A stretch of 64,000 nt of DNA from Haloarcula sebkhae (lineage in GTDB: Archaea > Halobacteriota > Halobacteria > Halobacteriales > Haloarculaceae): the NCBI RefSeq assembly GCF_014647415.1, contig NZ_BMPD01000004.1:186001-250000 (forward strand), in the 5' to 3' direction. Of the stretch, positions 1 through 9,866 are shown piece after piece (within the stretch, counting starts at the first letter, position 1; each line of letters begins with the position of its first letter). Below the pieces are notes generated by a model. The model saw only the letters and a list, made by a program, of their open reading frames with translations, was not told the DNA's origin and did no database searches. The translations under genes were made by a program, and so were the position numbers.

Positions 1-1509
1 GACACCCGCTCGGAGATCATCCGCCGTCACATCGAGACCGCGGGCGACTACGAGACCCACGGGTACGCCGGCTTTTTCGGGATTCCGATGGAGTACCAGG
101 GCTACGACACGGACGTGTCGGTCGACGCTTGCCCGCCGATTCTCGACCCCCAGCACCACATCACCGACGTTCCGACCGTTGACGATACCCGCGAGAGCCA
201 CGACCGCTTATGGAGCATTCGTGAGACCGCCGACGAAATTATCGAGACGCTGGAGGCCAACGCCGCCACGGCCTACGGCTTCGTCGAGACTGCCGGGAGC
301 GGGTACGGCCTCGCGCTCGCGGCCCGCACACTTGTCCCCGGACGCGTGCGTGATCTATTTAACGCAGCTGACAGTTCGGCACCCGACGAACACGAGTTCT
401 GTGAGCCGCTCGTCCACCACCAGCACACCTATACCGGAGACTTGCCCGTCGGGCTGACGACCGACGAGAAGGTCGAGTACGCCGCGACCGCCTTCGACCT
501 GATGGGTTGGGAGACGTTCAGTCGCCTCGTCGTCTTCGCTGGCCACGCCAGTGAGACAACCAACAACCCCTACGATTCGAGTCTGGACTGTGGTGCCTGT
601 GCCGGCAACCCCGGCGGCCCGAACGCCCGCGTGTTGGCGGCGATTTGCAACGACACTGAGGTCAGGGCCGCGCTCCGCGACCGCGGTTTCGAAATCCCCG
701 ACGACACCGTCTTCCTTGCCGGCGAACACAACACGACGACCGACGAAGTGGAACTGTACGACAGTGACGTGCCCGAGAGCCACGCCGCCGACCTCGACCA
801 GTTACGCGCTGACCTCGCCACCGCCCGCGAGAACGCGACTGCCGAGCGTGCCGAATCGATGGGAGGCGACGCGTCGTCGGGGGTCAGCGAAACGGAACGC
901 CGCGCCGCCGATTGGGCTGAGACCCGCCCCGAATGGGGCCTGGCTGGCAACGCTGGCTTCGTTATCGGCCCCCGTGAACTGACGAGCGGTGTCGACCTCG
1001 ACGGTCGCGCCTTCCTCCACTCGTACGACTGGTCGACCGATCCCGACGGTGAGGCCCTGGAAGCAATACTTACCGGACCGATGGTCGTCACGCAGTGGAT
1101 CAACACCCAGTACTACTTCTCGATGGTCGACAACGCTGTCTACGGCAGCGGCTCAAAGGTGACACACAACCCCGTCGGCAACGTGGGCGTTTACCAGGGC
1201 AACGGTGGGGACCTGATGACTGGCCTCCCGCTGCAGTCGCTCATGGCTGCCGACGACGATCCGTACCACCAGCCGCTCCGCCTCTCGACGGTCATCCACG
1301 CGCCGGTCGACCGCGTCAACGACGTTCTCGCCGATCATCCGGAGCTGGCGAACCTACTCGACAACAACTGGCTCTCTCTCACAGTCATCGACCCTACGCA
1401 AGACCACAGCACCTTGGAGTACGAGCATGACTTGGAGTGGTCGCCTGCGTCTGAGTTGTCCGAAACCGACCTCGCGGACCCGACCGCTCCTGCGGTCTCT
1501 GACGACTAA
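1..1509 (+). CDS. dabA: DabA-family inorganic carbon transporter subunit (5' end missing)
   Basis: The frame is open from the first base, so the true start lies before the window; 502 residues are visible. The first residues, [12 protein letters not shown], fit the conserved CxDxRSE segment of DabA (UPF0753/DUF2309), with the zinc-binding Cys presumably just outside the window and the Asp as the first visible residue. A second signature, [20 protein letters not shown] (about residues 181-200), supplies the His and Cys expected to complete the carbonic-anhydrase-like zinc site. Known family members pair with a NuoL-like membrane protein (DabB) to accumulate bicarbonate at the membrane. The partner gene is not visible and may lie upstream. 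The family call is firm; the transported substrate is inferred from the family. Confidence 0.9.
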   Translation, partial: DTRSEIIRRHIETAGDYETHGYAGFFGIPMEYQGYDTDVSVDACPPILDPQHHITDVPTVDDTRESHDRLWSIRETADEIIETLEANAATAYGFVETAGSGYGLALAARTLVPGRVRDLFNAADSSAPDEHEFCEPLVHHQHTYTGDLPVGLTTDEKVEYAATAFDLMGWETFSRLVVFAGHASETTNNPYDSSLDCGACAGNPGGPNARVLAAICNDTEVRAALRDRGFEIPDDTVFLAGEHNTTTDEVELYDSDVPESHAADLDQLRADLATARENATAERAESMGGDASSGVSETERRAADWAETRPEWGLAGNAGFVIGPRELTSGVDLDGRAFLHSYDWSTDPDGEALEAILTGPMVVTQWINTQYYFSMVDNAVYGSGSKVTHNPVGNVGVYQGNGGDLMTGLPLQSLMAADDDPYHQPLRLSTVIHAPVDRVNDVLADHPELANLLDNNWLSLTVIDPTQDHSTLEYEHDLEWSPASELSETDLADPTAPAVSDD

Positions 1510-1794
1510 GCTGGTCCGAGCAGGCGGTATTCGGAACGCTGGAGGCCGGTAGTTTTCGAAAACCGTCGCTATTGTATATTTGAAGCTATATAACTGATAT
1601 ACCAATGCAAACGGCTCGTTCGAAAGGCACTATCTGCGTAAATCTCTCTAAATGGGGATAATATGCCTCTGTATATGCTGGGCAAATGATTGAAAATCAA
1701 GTAGTATACTTCGAGTCGGGTGTTTTATTGGCAGAACGCGGCCCCGGAGACTGCAAAACAGCGATCTGTTCTCGTCCTTCTCCTGTAGAAGGGG

Positions 1795-2823
1795 CTAGCG
1801 CGGTGTGAGGCCAACACCGTCTGCGAGCAACTCGTGGGAGCGGAGCGCGTCAGCGTGGTCGCCGACGACGTGCTGGATCATCACCTCGTCGACTCCGACG
1901 CGATCAGACAACTGTTCGAGAAGGGCATCGAGTGTCTCCGGACTGCCGGAGATGGCTCGTGGCCACTCACCGGTATCCAGTGTGGCAGGTGTCGGTTCGG
2001 GCACGGCCCCAAGCTCGTCGATTGCTTCCTCGACAGATGGAGTCGTACCGATGACTCCTCGTTCCATCCGCTTGAACGACGCTTCGGCCACTGCACGGAG
2101 CCGCGCCGCTTCCTCGTCGGTCTCGGCACAGACCGCGTTCACCGCGACCATTCCCTGTGGCTCGTCGACGCCGCCGGCCAACTGCGAGGATTCGAAGTGG
2201 TTCCGGTACTCCTCAAACGAACGGGTGGCCAACTCCGGTCGAATGAACGCAGCGAAACAGTAGCGCAGGCCGAGTTCGCCGGCCAGCGCGGCGCTCGACG
2301 GACTCGACCCAAGAACCCACGGAACGGGCGTCTCAGAATCTGAATGGGGAATTTCGATATCACTGTACGCGTGTCCATCCGGGTAGCCGTCGTAGAGGTG
2401 CGAAACGACGGCTTCGATTTTTTCGGCGTGGTCTTCGTCGGGGTTCCGGACACGGCGGTCCGTCCCGAGTGCGCGGTCGACGGCCGGTGAGCCGTTGGCT
2501 CGTCCAAGCCCTGCGTCGATACGTCCCGGAGCGAGCGCGTCGAGAGCGCCGAACAGCTCTGCGACTTTGAATGGACTGTAGTGATTGAGCAGGACTGCCC
2601 CCGATCCGAGTCGGATCGAGTCGGTTTCGGCGGCGAGGTTGCCAAGCAGTACCTCGGGTGTTGTCCCGGCGAGCTTATCCCCCATCCCGTGGTGTTCCGC
2701 CACCCAGAACCGGGAATAGCCGAGGCGTTCGGCCTGCTGGGCTGCGTCGACGGTATTCGCATACGCGTCAGTCGCAGTTCCGTCATTCGGGACTGGAGAG
2801 AGATCGACGATTGAGAGGTCCAT
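1795..2823 (-). CDS. LLM-class (bacterial luciferase-like) flavin-dependent oxidoreductase
   Basis: This 342-residue protein has the TIM-barrel luciferase-like pattern: an N-terminal MDLSIVDLSPVPNDG strand, the RFWVAEHHGM segment near residue 40 and an LGRANG motif near residue 115. This subgroup (MsnO8-type) uses reduced flavin to oxidise small substrates in the cytoplasm; the substrate here is unknown. I chose the ATG at 2823 over a TTG four codons upstream because homologous proteins begin with this strand. It stands alone between the DabA gene and a 430-nt gap, so neighbours give no functional hint. Confidence 0.85.
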   Translation of the reverse strand: MDLSIVDLSPVPNDGTATDAYANTVDAAQQAERLGYSRFWVAEHHGMGDKLAGTTPEVLLGNLAAETDSIRLGSGAVLLNHYSPFKVAELFGALDALAPGRIDAGLGRANGSPAVDRALGTDRRVRNPDEDHAEKIEAVVSHLYDGYPDGHAYSDIEIPHSDSETPVPWVLGSSPSSAALAGELGLRYCFAAFIRPELATRSFEEYRNHFESSQLAGGVDEPQGMVAVNAVCAETDEEAARLRAVAEASFKRMERGVIGTTPSVEEAIDELGAVPEPTPATLDTGEWPRAISGSPETLDALLEQLSDRVGVDEVMIQHVVGDHADALRSHELLADGVGLTPR

Positions 2824-3253
2824 ATCCGCCCACAACGGTTGCGAGGTTTAACCGTTCGGCTACTCACAGTGCGTGGGTATCTCACTCGGGCACACCACTC
2901 TGATGGAACGTCTCCCCCGGGCATAACTGATATCTAGGAAACCAACTGTTCTGCGAAAGCCTATCTCAAACAGAATACCTTACTTCGCTCTACTGGCTAT
3001 CTCTGAGCAGTGTGAAAGTCGGAGAGTTATCTCTCGGATACCTTCCGAACCCCCTCAGAATCCCAAATAGTGGGGGCTCAAGCGCTATCTGGCTGTCCAT
3101 TCAGATAATGTACCACCTCATTGACTATTTCAGAGTCGCGTCGCGGAGTCGTGCGTACAACGGACCTACTGAAATTCTTTCTAATGCTCAGTAATATCTG
3201 TATAGCTATTATATCACGCTTCTTTCGGGACAACTTTGTCAATTTAGTCCCAG
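2824..3253. other. Intergenic stretch without recognisable gene
   Basis: About 430 nt between two minus-strand genes. It is AT-richer than the flanks. A short open frame on the plus strand (3012-3194) has no family motif and ordinary chance length. I see no repeat, RNA gene or clear promoter, apart from the expected promoter of the monooxygenase gene near its start. Confidence 0.5.
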
Positions 3254-4285
3254 TTACGAATTAAGTGATATCATGCCCTTGACCACAGTTGGCTCCATGG
3301 CTCGGCGGAACGCGTCGTTGATGTCTTCAAGTTCGGACTCGAAGTCGATTATGCCCTCGACGTCGACTTCGCCGTCGGCCAACAGGTCGACAGCCGCGTC
3401 GTAGGTGTTCTTGTATCGGAAGGAGCCGTGGACGTCGACCTCGTTGTCGATGAGTTCCAGCACGTCGATTGGGACCTCCGCTTCGCTGGCCAGACCCACC
3501 AGAACGACTGTGCCGCCCCGACGGACCACGTCGATTGTCGACTTGATCGACGGCTCCGCACCGGAGGCTTCGACGACCACATCAGCACCGACGCCGTCCG
3601 TGTACTCGGCGACCGCCGCATCGAGATCCGTTTCGGTAACGTCGACTGTCAGGTCCGCTCCCCGCTTTTCGGCGAACTCTAGTTTTTCCTCGACAACGTC
3701 TGTCAGTATTACGTCCGTCGCCCCTGCGGCGCGCGCGGCCTCAAGCACCATCAGCCCGATAGGTCCCGCTCCGGTTATCAGCACTGTATCTCCGGTTCCG
3801 ACGCTACCGCGGCGGCAAGCGTGGATTCCGACCGAAAGCGGTTCACACAGTGCCCCTTCAGCCGTAGAGACGGACTCCGGGAGCGTGTAGGCGAAGTCGG
3901 CCGGCCACGAGACGTACTCCGTGAACGCGCCGTCGTGTGGCGGCGTCGCCATGAACCGAACTGATTCACAGAGGTGATAGTCGCCGCGCTTGCAGTGGGC
4001 ACAGCGACGGCACGGAACGCCGGGTTCGAGCGCGACGCGGTCCCCCGGTTCGTGATCAGTAACGTTCTCGCCGACTTCGACGACCTCACCGGCGCTCTCG
4101 TGTCCGAGGACGAGCGGGTCTTCCACGACGTAGTCCCCGATACGACCATGTTCGTAGTAGTGGACGTCGGAGCCACAGATACCCACGTCTCGCACGGCAA
4201 CAAGTACGTCGTCGGGGCCGGGCGACGGTCTGGGACGGTCCTCCAGCTCGAACTCAGTCGGCTCTACCAGTACAGCAGTTCGCAT
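3254..4285 (-). CDS. Zinc-dependent medium-chain alcohol dehydrogenase, sorbitol/xylitol dehydrogenase type
   Basis: 343 residues starting at ATG 4285; an upstream in-frame extension lacks family similarity. Catalytic zinc ligands fit Cys37 (in GICGSD) and His62-Glu63 (in GHE). The structural-zinc lobe has Cys92, Cys95, Cys98 and Cys106. A Rossmann NAD(P) motif, GAGPIGLM, follows near residue 170. GICGSDVHYYEHGRIG is typical of sorbitol/xylitol dehydrogenases, which oxidise a polyol or sugar alcohol to a ketose in the cytoplasm. The gene follows the dehydratase gene on the same strand with a 67-nt gap, so the two are probably cotranscribed and act on the same sugar or sugar acid. Exact substrate unknown. 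Confidence 0.88.
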   Translation of the reverse strand: MRTAVLVEPTEFELEDRPRPSPGPDDVLVAVRDVGICGSDVHYYEHGRIGDYVVEDPLVLGHESAGEVVEVGENVTDHEPGDRVALEPGVPCRRCAHCKRGDYHLCESVRFMATPPHDGAFTEYVSWPADFAYTLPESVSTAEGALCEPLSVGIHACRRGSVGTGDTVLITGAGPIGLMVLEAARAAGATDVILTDVVEEKLEFAEKRGADLTVDVTETDLDAAVAEYTDGVGADVVVEASGAEPSIKSTIDVVRRGGTVVLVGLASEAEVPIDVLELIDNEVDVHGSFRYKNTYDAAVDLLADGEVDVEGIIDFESELEDINDAFRRAMEPTVVKGMISLNS

Positions 4286-4352
4286 ACCTGATGGCACGGA
4301 ACAGAGCCATAAAAATACACAGGGTGGGTTGCCCCATTCGTACCGTGTCCAG

Positions 4353-5504
4353 TTACCACTCCGCGACGCTCCCGTCCTCGTGGTGCCAGACCGGGTTGTA
4401 CCAATTGACCTCCGTCTGTGCCAGTTCACGGATGAGAGCCTCGTCGATCTCGATACCGAGTCCGGGGCCGGTCGGCCGTTTGACGTAGCCGTCTTCGAAC
4501 TGGAACGTCTCCGGGTCCTCTAGAACCTTGAGTCGCTGGCTCGTCGCTGGGTCGTGTAGACCGAGGTCCTGTTCGTGCAACACGACGTTCTGGGCGCAAA
4601 ACCCGACCTGCAGGCTCGCTGCGAACGCGACAGGGCCGAGCGGGCAGTGCGGAACGACGGCCACGTCGAACGCTTCCGCCATCGATGCGACTTTGCGCAT
4701 CTCGCTGATGCCACCGACGTGGGTCACGTCGGGTTGGAGTATCGACACCCCGTCGTCGACGAGGAGGCGCTTGCAGTCATAGCGGGAATAGAACCGTTCG
4801 CCAGTCGCTATCGGGACAGTCGTCCGCTCGGCGATACTGGCAAACGAGTCGTCGTGTTCGGGGAGCAGTGGCTGGTCGATGAACATCAGATCGAACTGTT
4901 CGAGTCGCTCGACGAGATCCGCGGCCATCGGTTTCGAGACGCGGCCGTGGAAGTCGACGCCGACGAGGGCGTCGTCACCGACGGCGTCACGGATTGCGGC
5001 CACCCGTTCAACCGCATGATCGACCGCGTTCGGCGTCTCGATCGGCCGAAATTCCCGGGCGAAATTGAACTTGAACGCTCTGTAGCCGCGTTCCCGGTCC
5101 TCTCTTGCGGCGACAGCCACGTCCTCGGGGTCGTCGCCACCGAGCCACTGGTACACGAGTAGCTTATCGCGGACGTGTCCGCCGAGTAGTTCGTGCACCG
5201 GGGCACCGTAGTGTCGCCCCTTGATGTCCCAGAGCGCGTGGTCGATACCCGCAAGCGCGCTCATGAGTATCGGCCCGCCGCGGAAGTAGCCGCTCTGATA
5301 GAGCTTCCGCCAGTGATACTCGGTTCGGAGCGGGTCGGCCCCGAGGAGATACGCCTCGATCAGCTCGGTCACAGCGGCACGGACCGTCTCCAACCGACCC
5401 TGAACGATGGGTTCACCCCAGCCGACGATCCCCTCGTCAGTCTCCAGTTTTAGAAGCAACCACCGCGGCGGCACGGCGAACAGTTCGAAGTCGGTGATTT
5501 GCAT
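4353..5504 (-). CDS. Enolase-superfamily sugar-acid dehydratase, D-galactonate dehydratase (DgoD) family
   Basis: 383 residues from ATG 5504. The N-terminal capping domain (residues 1-115) has the family's PPRWLLLKLETDEG and GPILMSALAGIDHALWDIKG segments, followed by a barrel. Asp184 and His186 (VDFHGRV) match the metal ligand and catalytic His of DgoD; Glu236 (TGERF) matches the third ligand and His286 (PHCPLGP) the second catalytic His. The second metal ligand, normally the first Glu of FIEEP, reads FIDQP here (Asp210). The family dehydrates an aldonate to a 2-keto-3-deoxy acid. Neighbours suggest a 6-deoxysugar, so fuconate or rhamnonate is as plausible as galactonate. Confident on family, not on substrate. 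Confidence 0.87.
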   Translation of the reverse strand: MQITDFELFAVPPRWLLLKLETDEGIVGWGEPIVQGRLETVRAAVTELIEAYLLGADPLRTEYHWRKLYQSGYFRGGPILMSALAGIDHALWDIKGRHYGAPVHELLGGHVRDKLLVYQWLGGDDPEDVAVAAREDRERGYRAFKFNFAREFRPIETPNAVDHAVERVAAIRDAVGDDALVGVDFHGRVSKPMAADLVERLEQFDLMFIDQPLLPEHDDSFASIAERTTVPIATGERFYSRYDCKRLLVDDGVSILQPDVTHVGGISEMRKVASMAEAFDVAVVPHCPLGPVAFAASLQVGFCAQNVVLHEQDLGLHDPATSQRLKVLEDPETFQFEDGYVKRPTGPGLGIEIDEALIRELAQTEVNWYNPVWHHEDGSVAEW

Positions 5505-5623
5505 AGCTATGTTATCTGCGAGGGAGTACTTGTAATGACTGGCTGCCGATATCGGCCGCCGAAAGGTGTGGCAGAGATAGCCGTACATTTATGCTGGAGG
5601 CTACCGGAGCACCAAGCGTACGC

Positions 5624-6397
5624 ATGAGTGTACTTGACAGTTTCTCTCTCGACGGAGAGACAGCTATCGTCACCGGTGCGGCGCAGGGTCTGGGCAAACA
5701 GATGGCGACCGGTCTCACCGAAATGGGGGCCGACGTCGCTATCGCGGACGTGAACGTCGAGAAAGCGGAGCGGACGGCCTCGGAACTTGACGGCGAGACG
5801 AACGTCATCGCGACGGAAGTCGACGTGACGGACGAAGCATCGGTCGAAGCGATGGTCGAGGACGTGACCGACCGCTTGGGGCCGATTGACGTCCTGGTCA
5901 ATAATGCCGGCATCGTCGAGAACTCCGCGGCGGAGGAGACGAGCGTCGAGTCCTGGCGGCGGGTCGTGTCGGTCAACCTCGACGGCGTCTTCCTCTGTGC
6001 CAAACACGTCGGCCAGCAGATGCTTGACCGAGGCGAGGGGCGCATCGTCAACATCTCCTCGATGTCTGGCTTCGACGTGAACGTCCCGCAGAAACAGGCC
6101 AGCTACAACACGACGAAAGCCGGCGTCAGGATGCTGACCCAGTCGCTGGCGGTCGAGTGGGGCGATCAGGGCGTCCGCGTCAACGCTATTGCGCCCGGGT
6201 ACATGCGGACCGAACTCGTCGACGAGGTGCTCGAAGAGAACCCGGAGATGGAGGAGACGTGGCTGGAGAACACGCCGATGGGCCGTCTCGGTCGACCAGA
6301 GGAGCTGAAAGAACTCGTCGTCTACCTCGCATCGGACGCCTCGTCGTACATGACGGGGTCGACCGTCGTGATGGACGGCGGCTACACCTCGCGGTGA
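5624..6397 (+). CDS. Short-chain dehydrogenase/reductase, sugar or polyol dehydrogenase type
   Basis: 257 residues, ATG at 5624. It shows the classical SDR pattern: the TGAAQGLG cofactor loop near residue 16, NNAG near residue 90, the catalytic Ser in NISSMSG, YNTTK (YxxxK) near residue 157, and a C-terminal ...VVMDGGYT strand. An Asp after strand 2 (VAIADVN) favours NAD over NADP. It faces the opposite way to its neighbours, divergent from the dehydratase gene and convergent with the kinase gene. In haloarchaeal deoxysugar pathways an SDR makes the first oxidation of the sugar to its lactone, so this is a candidate for that step; reduction of lactaldehyde is an alternative. Confidence 0.85.
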   Translation: MSVLDSFSLDGETAIVTGAAQGLGKQMATGLTEMGADVAIADVNVEKAERTASELDGETNVIATEVDVTDEASVEAMVEDVTDRLGPIDVLVNNAGIVENSAAEETSVESWRRVVSVNLDGVFLCAKHVGQQMLDRGEGRIVNISSMSGFDVNVPQKQASYNTTKAGVRMLTQSLAVEWGDQGVRVNAIAPGYMRTELVDEVLEENPEMEETWLENTPMGRLGRPEELKELVVYLASDASSYMTGSTVVMDGGYTSR

Positions 6398-6401
6398 GGT
6401 G

Positions 6402-7877
6402 TCAGGCTTCGGACGACGTGTCGTCGGTCAGTGCAGCCAACCGGTCTTTGGCGTCGGCCCACTCGCCACCAGCCTGTGGCTCGTAGGTCTTCGTCTCGAA
6501 CGCCGACTCGACCAACTGCCGCCCGGTTTCGATATCCGGCACTGTCCCGGCCGCGACAGCCTGTGTGAGGACGTTGCCGACAGCTGTCGCCTCGACTGGG
6601 CCAGTCGACACTGGGCGGTCGGTGGCGTCAGCCAGCAACTGACAGAACAGCTCGTTTCTGACACCGCCGCCGCCGAGAACGATACGTGACGGTGGGTCCT
6701 CGACGACTGCCGCGAGCGCGTCGAGTTCCAGCGCCGTCTTCGTCGCCAGACTGTCGAGGAGGCAGCGGACGATACCGCCCTGCTCCGTCGGAACGGGCTG
6801 GTCCGTTCGGCGACAGTAGGCCCGAATCTGGTCGGGCATCGGCTCGTCGATGCCGAAGGTGTCGGCGTCCGTATCGACGAGTGCGGTCCGCGCCGGGGCC
6901 TTTTCGGCTGCCGACAGTAACGTATCGTAATCGGCCGGCTCGTCCGCATCGCGCCACGCTTTGCGGCATTCTTCGAGCAGAAAGAACCCGTTGATGTTCT
7001 TCAGGAGCCGAACGGTCCCGTCGACGCCGAGTTCGTTCGAGACGGCGTGCTCGAAGGCGGCGTCTGTCCGTACTGGTTCGTCTCGCTCGACGCCGAGGAT
7101 GAACCACGACCCCGTGTTGAGAAACGCGGCGTCCTCGGCCAGCGGAAGGCCGGCGACGGCCGCCGCCGTGTCGTGGCTCGCCGGCATCACGATCTCCGGT
7201 GTCGAAGACAGTCCCGATACGACGGTGTCGTCGACGGTACCGAGGCGCTGACCGGGTTCGGACAGGTCCGGGAGCAGGGCCGTCGGAACCAACAGCTCGT
7301 CGAGCAGGTCGGTGGCCCACGTCCGCGCCTCGGGATCAACCATCTGCGTGGTCGAGGCAATCGTCACGTCGCCCGCCGGCTGTCCCCCTATCCGTGCAGA
7401 AAGGAGCTGTGGCATCATGAGCAAGCCGTCGCTTTCTTCGAGAAGTTCGGGCTCGCGTTCGGCGATAGTGTGGAGTTGCCACAGCGTGTTCGGTGTGTTC
7501 CAGTTCGTGATGCCGGTCGCGTCGAACAGCCGCAGCTTCCCGACAGCCTCGAACACCTGCTCGCGCGTGGCCGTCGACTCGGGGTCGCGGTAGGAGATCG
7601 GGTCCCGGAGTAGTTCGCCGTCGGCCAGAAGCCCGAAGTCAAGTCCCCACGTGTCGATACCGACCGTATCGAGGCTGTCGGCGTGGTCGTCGGCAGCCCG
7701 GAGACCGTCATTCATGTGGTCGACAAGCGCGTCGACGTCCCAGACGTAGCGGCCGTTCCGTTCGACGGGTCGGTTATCGAACCGGTGGACCTCCCGCACA
7801 GCGAAGGACGACTGCGTCACCTCGCCAAGGAACACTGTCCCGCCGCTCGCGCCGATGTCGATAGCGACGTGATTCAT
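6402..7877 (-). CDS. rhaB: FGGY-family carbohydrate kinase, rhamnulokinase type
   Basis: 491 residues, the usual length for the family. The N-terminal phosphate loop reads DIGASGG, and VGIDTWGLDFG, WNTPNTLWQL, ASTTQM, the HDTAAAV segment and LLKNINGFFLLEECR match rhamnulokinases in order, more closely than xylulose or glycerol kinases. The reaction would be ATP-dependent phosphorylation of L-rhamnulose (or L-fuculose) at C1 in the cytoplasm. It is the last gene of the importer-aldolase-kinase run, 25 nt after the aldolase. No rhamnose or fucose isomerase is in view, so the ketose source is either encoded elsewhere or made by one of the dehydrogenases. Confidence 0.87.
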   Translation of the reverse strand: MNHVAIDIGASGGTVFLGEVTQSSFAVREVHRFDNRPVERNGRYVWDVDALVDHMNDGLRAADDHADSLDTVGIDTWGLDFGLLADGELLRDPISYRDPESTATREQVFEAVGKLRLFDATGITNWNTPNTLWQLHTIAEREPELLEESDGLLMMPQLLSARIGGQPAGDVTIASTTQMVDPEARTWATDLLDELLVPTALLPDLSEPGQRLGTVDDTVVSGLSSTPEIVMPASHDTAAAVAGLPLAEDAAFLNTGSWFILGVERDEPVRTDAAFEHAVSNELGVDGTVRLLKNINGFFLLEECRKAWRDADEPADYDTLLSAAEKAPARTALVDTDADTFGIDEPMPDQIRAYCRRTDQPVPTEQGGIVRCLLDSLATKTALELDALAAVVEDPPSRIVLGGGGVRNELFCQLLADATDRPVSTGPVEATAVGNVLTQAVAAGTVPDIETGRQLVESAFETKTYEPQAGGEWADAKDRLAALTDDTSSEA

Positions 7878-7902
7878 GGGTCAGTCTGATCAGGCACGGG
7901 GG

Positions 7903-8556
7903 TCACTGCCCGTAGCTGTCGAGTTTGTCAGCCAATCGGTCGATCTCTTCGTCCGGGAGGATCTCCGGTTCACCGATGGCCCGGGCCTGGTGGTGGATGC
8001 GGGCGCAGTACTCGACCATCAGCGCGACCGTGTAGGCGTCGTCCAGCGTTTCGTCGGCCGTCAGGACGCCGTGGTTGCGCAACAGCGTGGCGTTGAACGA
8101 CTCGCCCAGCGCGTCGACGGCGGCCTCGCCGAGTTTCTCGGTCGCGTGCGTTTCGTATTCGGCGACGGGCACCTCTGTTCCGGTGAACGAGAGGAGGTAG
8201 TGCGATGCCGGTATCGCCTCCCCAAGCGAGGCGAACGTCGTCGCGTACGGCGAGTGGGTGTGGACGACGCCGCCGACCGCCGGTCGCTCGCGGTAGACGG
8301 CCAGATGCATCGGAAGCTCCGTCGACGGCTCGATGTCGCCCTCGACGACAGTGCCGTCCGTCTGTACGACCGGGATGTCTTCGGGTTCGATCTCCTCGTA
8401 GGGGATTCCCGACGGGCTGATCGCGATGTGGTTCTCGTCGAGTCGGGCACTGAGGTTTCCGCCAGTCCCGGTGGTCAGATCGTCTTCGAGCAGGCTCCGG
8501 CCGTACTCGCAGATAGCGGTACGCGTCTCGTAGTGTGAACTGTTTTGTTCTGTCAT
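7903..8556 (-). CDS. Class II sugar-phosphate aldolase, L-fuculose-1-phosphate aldolase type
   Basis: 217 residues, the size of FucA rather than the longer RhaD. Glu80 (STELPMH), His99 and His101 (HTH) and His162 (RNHGVL) line up with the catalytic Glu and the three zinc-binding His of FucA. GTGGNLSAR near residue 31 is the phosphate-binding loop. The enzyme cleaves a 1-phosphorylated 6-deoxyketose to DHAP and L-lactaldehyde. Placed between the ATPase gene and the kinase gene in one operon, it most likely acts on the product of that kinase. Ribulose-phosphate epimerase-like members of the family exist, but the neighbouring kinase argues against that here. Confidence 0.86.
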   Translation of the reverse strand: MTEQNSSHYETRTAICEYGRSLLEDDLTTGTGGNLSARLDENHIAISPSGIPYEEIEPEDIPVVQTDGTVVEGDIEPSTELPMHLAVYRERPAVGGVVHTHSPYATTFASLGEAIPASHYLLSFTGTEVPVAEYETHATEKLGEAAVDALGESFNATLLRNHGVLTADETLDDAYTVALMVEYCARIHHQARAIGEPEILPDEEIDRLADKLDSYGQ

Positions 8557-8614
8557 ATATCGTGTGTCGACAACCGGTCGGTTGCAGCGAGTGAGGCGAC
8601 GACGGGTATCGCCG

Positions 8615-9775
8615 TCACTCGGCGGGTTTTATTTGCTCTTCGAGCGCCATCTCCGCGTCGTCACCGAGCTGGCGCTGGTGGATCGTCTCGCCGCTGGCGG
8701 CGTCGAACAGGTGTACGTCCCGATCCGGAATCTCGACGTAGACGTGTTGCCCCTCGCTGATTGGGCGCTGGCCGTCCGTCTCGACGATGAACGTCTGGTC
8801 GTGGCTCTGTGACCGCGCCTGCAGGTAAACGTAGGAGATGCTCCCCATCGGTTCGACGACGTCGACGACGGCCTCGAACTCGTGGCCCGAGTTCGCCCGG
8901 TCGTGAAGCGTCATATCCTCTGGCCGGATACCGAGGACGAGTTCGTTTCGACTGCCAACAGCGGACTGCATCCGCTCGGTCAGGTCGAAGTCGAAGCCGT
9001 CCGCGCGGAGCGTTCCGCCTTCGACCTTGCCCTCGAAGAAGTTCATCGACGGCGAACCGAGGAAGCCAGCGACGAACTGGTTGGCCGGCCGGTAGAAACA
9101 TTCCAGGGGTGTCCCGACCTGCTGGAGTTCCCCGTAGTTGAGGACGACGAGTCGGTCGCCCATCGTCATCGCCTCTGTCTGGTCGTGGGTAACGTACAGC
9201 GTCGTCACATCGAGGTCGTTCTGGAGCCGGTTGATCTCGGTACGCATCTCCGCCCGAAGTTTGGCGTCCAGATTCGACAGTGGCTCGTCCATCAAGAAGA
9301 CGTTCGGGTCACGGACGATAGCACGACCGAGCGCGACACGCTGTTGTTGTCCCCCGGAGAGTTCGCCGGGCTTGTCGTCCAACAGCATGTCAATGTCCAT
9401 CATCTCGGCGGCGGACGTGACGGCTTCTTCAATCTCGTCGGCAGACATGTCCGTCGACATCTTCAGTCCGAAGGACATGTTCTCCTCGACGGTCATGTTG
9501 GGATACAGCGCGTAGTTCTGGAACACCATCGCGATGTCCCGGGCGCGCGGGCCGAGTTGATTGACGAGGTCGTCGCCGATGTGAATGTCGCCTTCCGTTT
9601 GCGTTTCCAGCCCTGCGACAATACGCATGAGCGTGGACTTCCCGCTCCCGGACGGACCGACGAAGACGATGAACTCGCCATCGCGGATGTCCAGTGAGAC
9701 GTCGTCGACCGCAACGATTGACTCATCTCCCTCACCGAATCGCTTCGTAACGTCGTCGATTGTGATCTTTGCCAT
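8615..9775 (-). CDS. ABC transporter ATP-binding protein, MalK/UgpC type
   Basis: 386 residues. Walker A GPSGSGKST (40-48), Q-loop near 86, signature LSGGQ (139-143), Walker B VFLMDE (159-164) and switch His197 are all intact. A C-terminal TOBE-like region from about residue 240 identifies the CUT1 sugar-importer type. It powers uptake through the two permeases encoded just upstream. The gap to the upstream permease is 91 nt, the largest within this operon, and the aldolase gene follows after 58 nt. Confidence 0.95.
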   Translation of the reverse strand: MAKITIDDVTKRFGEGDESIVAVDDVSLDIRDGEFIVFVGPSGSGKSTLMRIVAGLETQTEGDIHIGDDLVNQLGPRARDIAMVFQNYALYPNMTVEENMSFGLKMSTDMSADEIEEAVTSAAEMMDIDMLLDDKPGELSGGQQQRVALGRAIVRDPNVFLMDEPLSNLDAKLRAEMRTEINRLQNDLDVTTLYVTHDQTEAMTMGDRLVVLNYGELQQVGTPLECFYRPANQFVAGFLGSPSMNFFEGKVEGGTLRADGFDFDLTERMQSAVGSRNELVLGIRPEDMTLHDRANSGHEFEAVVDVVEPMGSISYVYLQARSQSHDQTFIVETDGQRPISEGQHVYVEIPDRDVHLFDAASGETIHQRQLGDDAEMALEEQIKPAE

Positions 9776-9866
9776 TATTTTCCCTCCGATGTGCGGCTAA
9801 GTGAAGCTACCGCCGCCGCAGGGGCGTCGTTTGCGAGCGATACCTGTCGAGGTGTGGACGGCGTGG

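Noticed and set aside
1757-1770. AACAG-CGAT-CTGTT inverted repeat after the monooxygenase gene
   Set aside because: Short arms, no T-run and chance-level symmetry; it could be a weak terminator, but I cannot support it.
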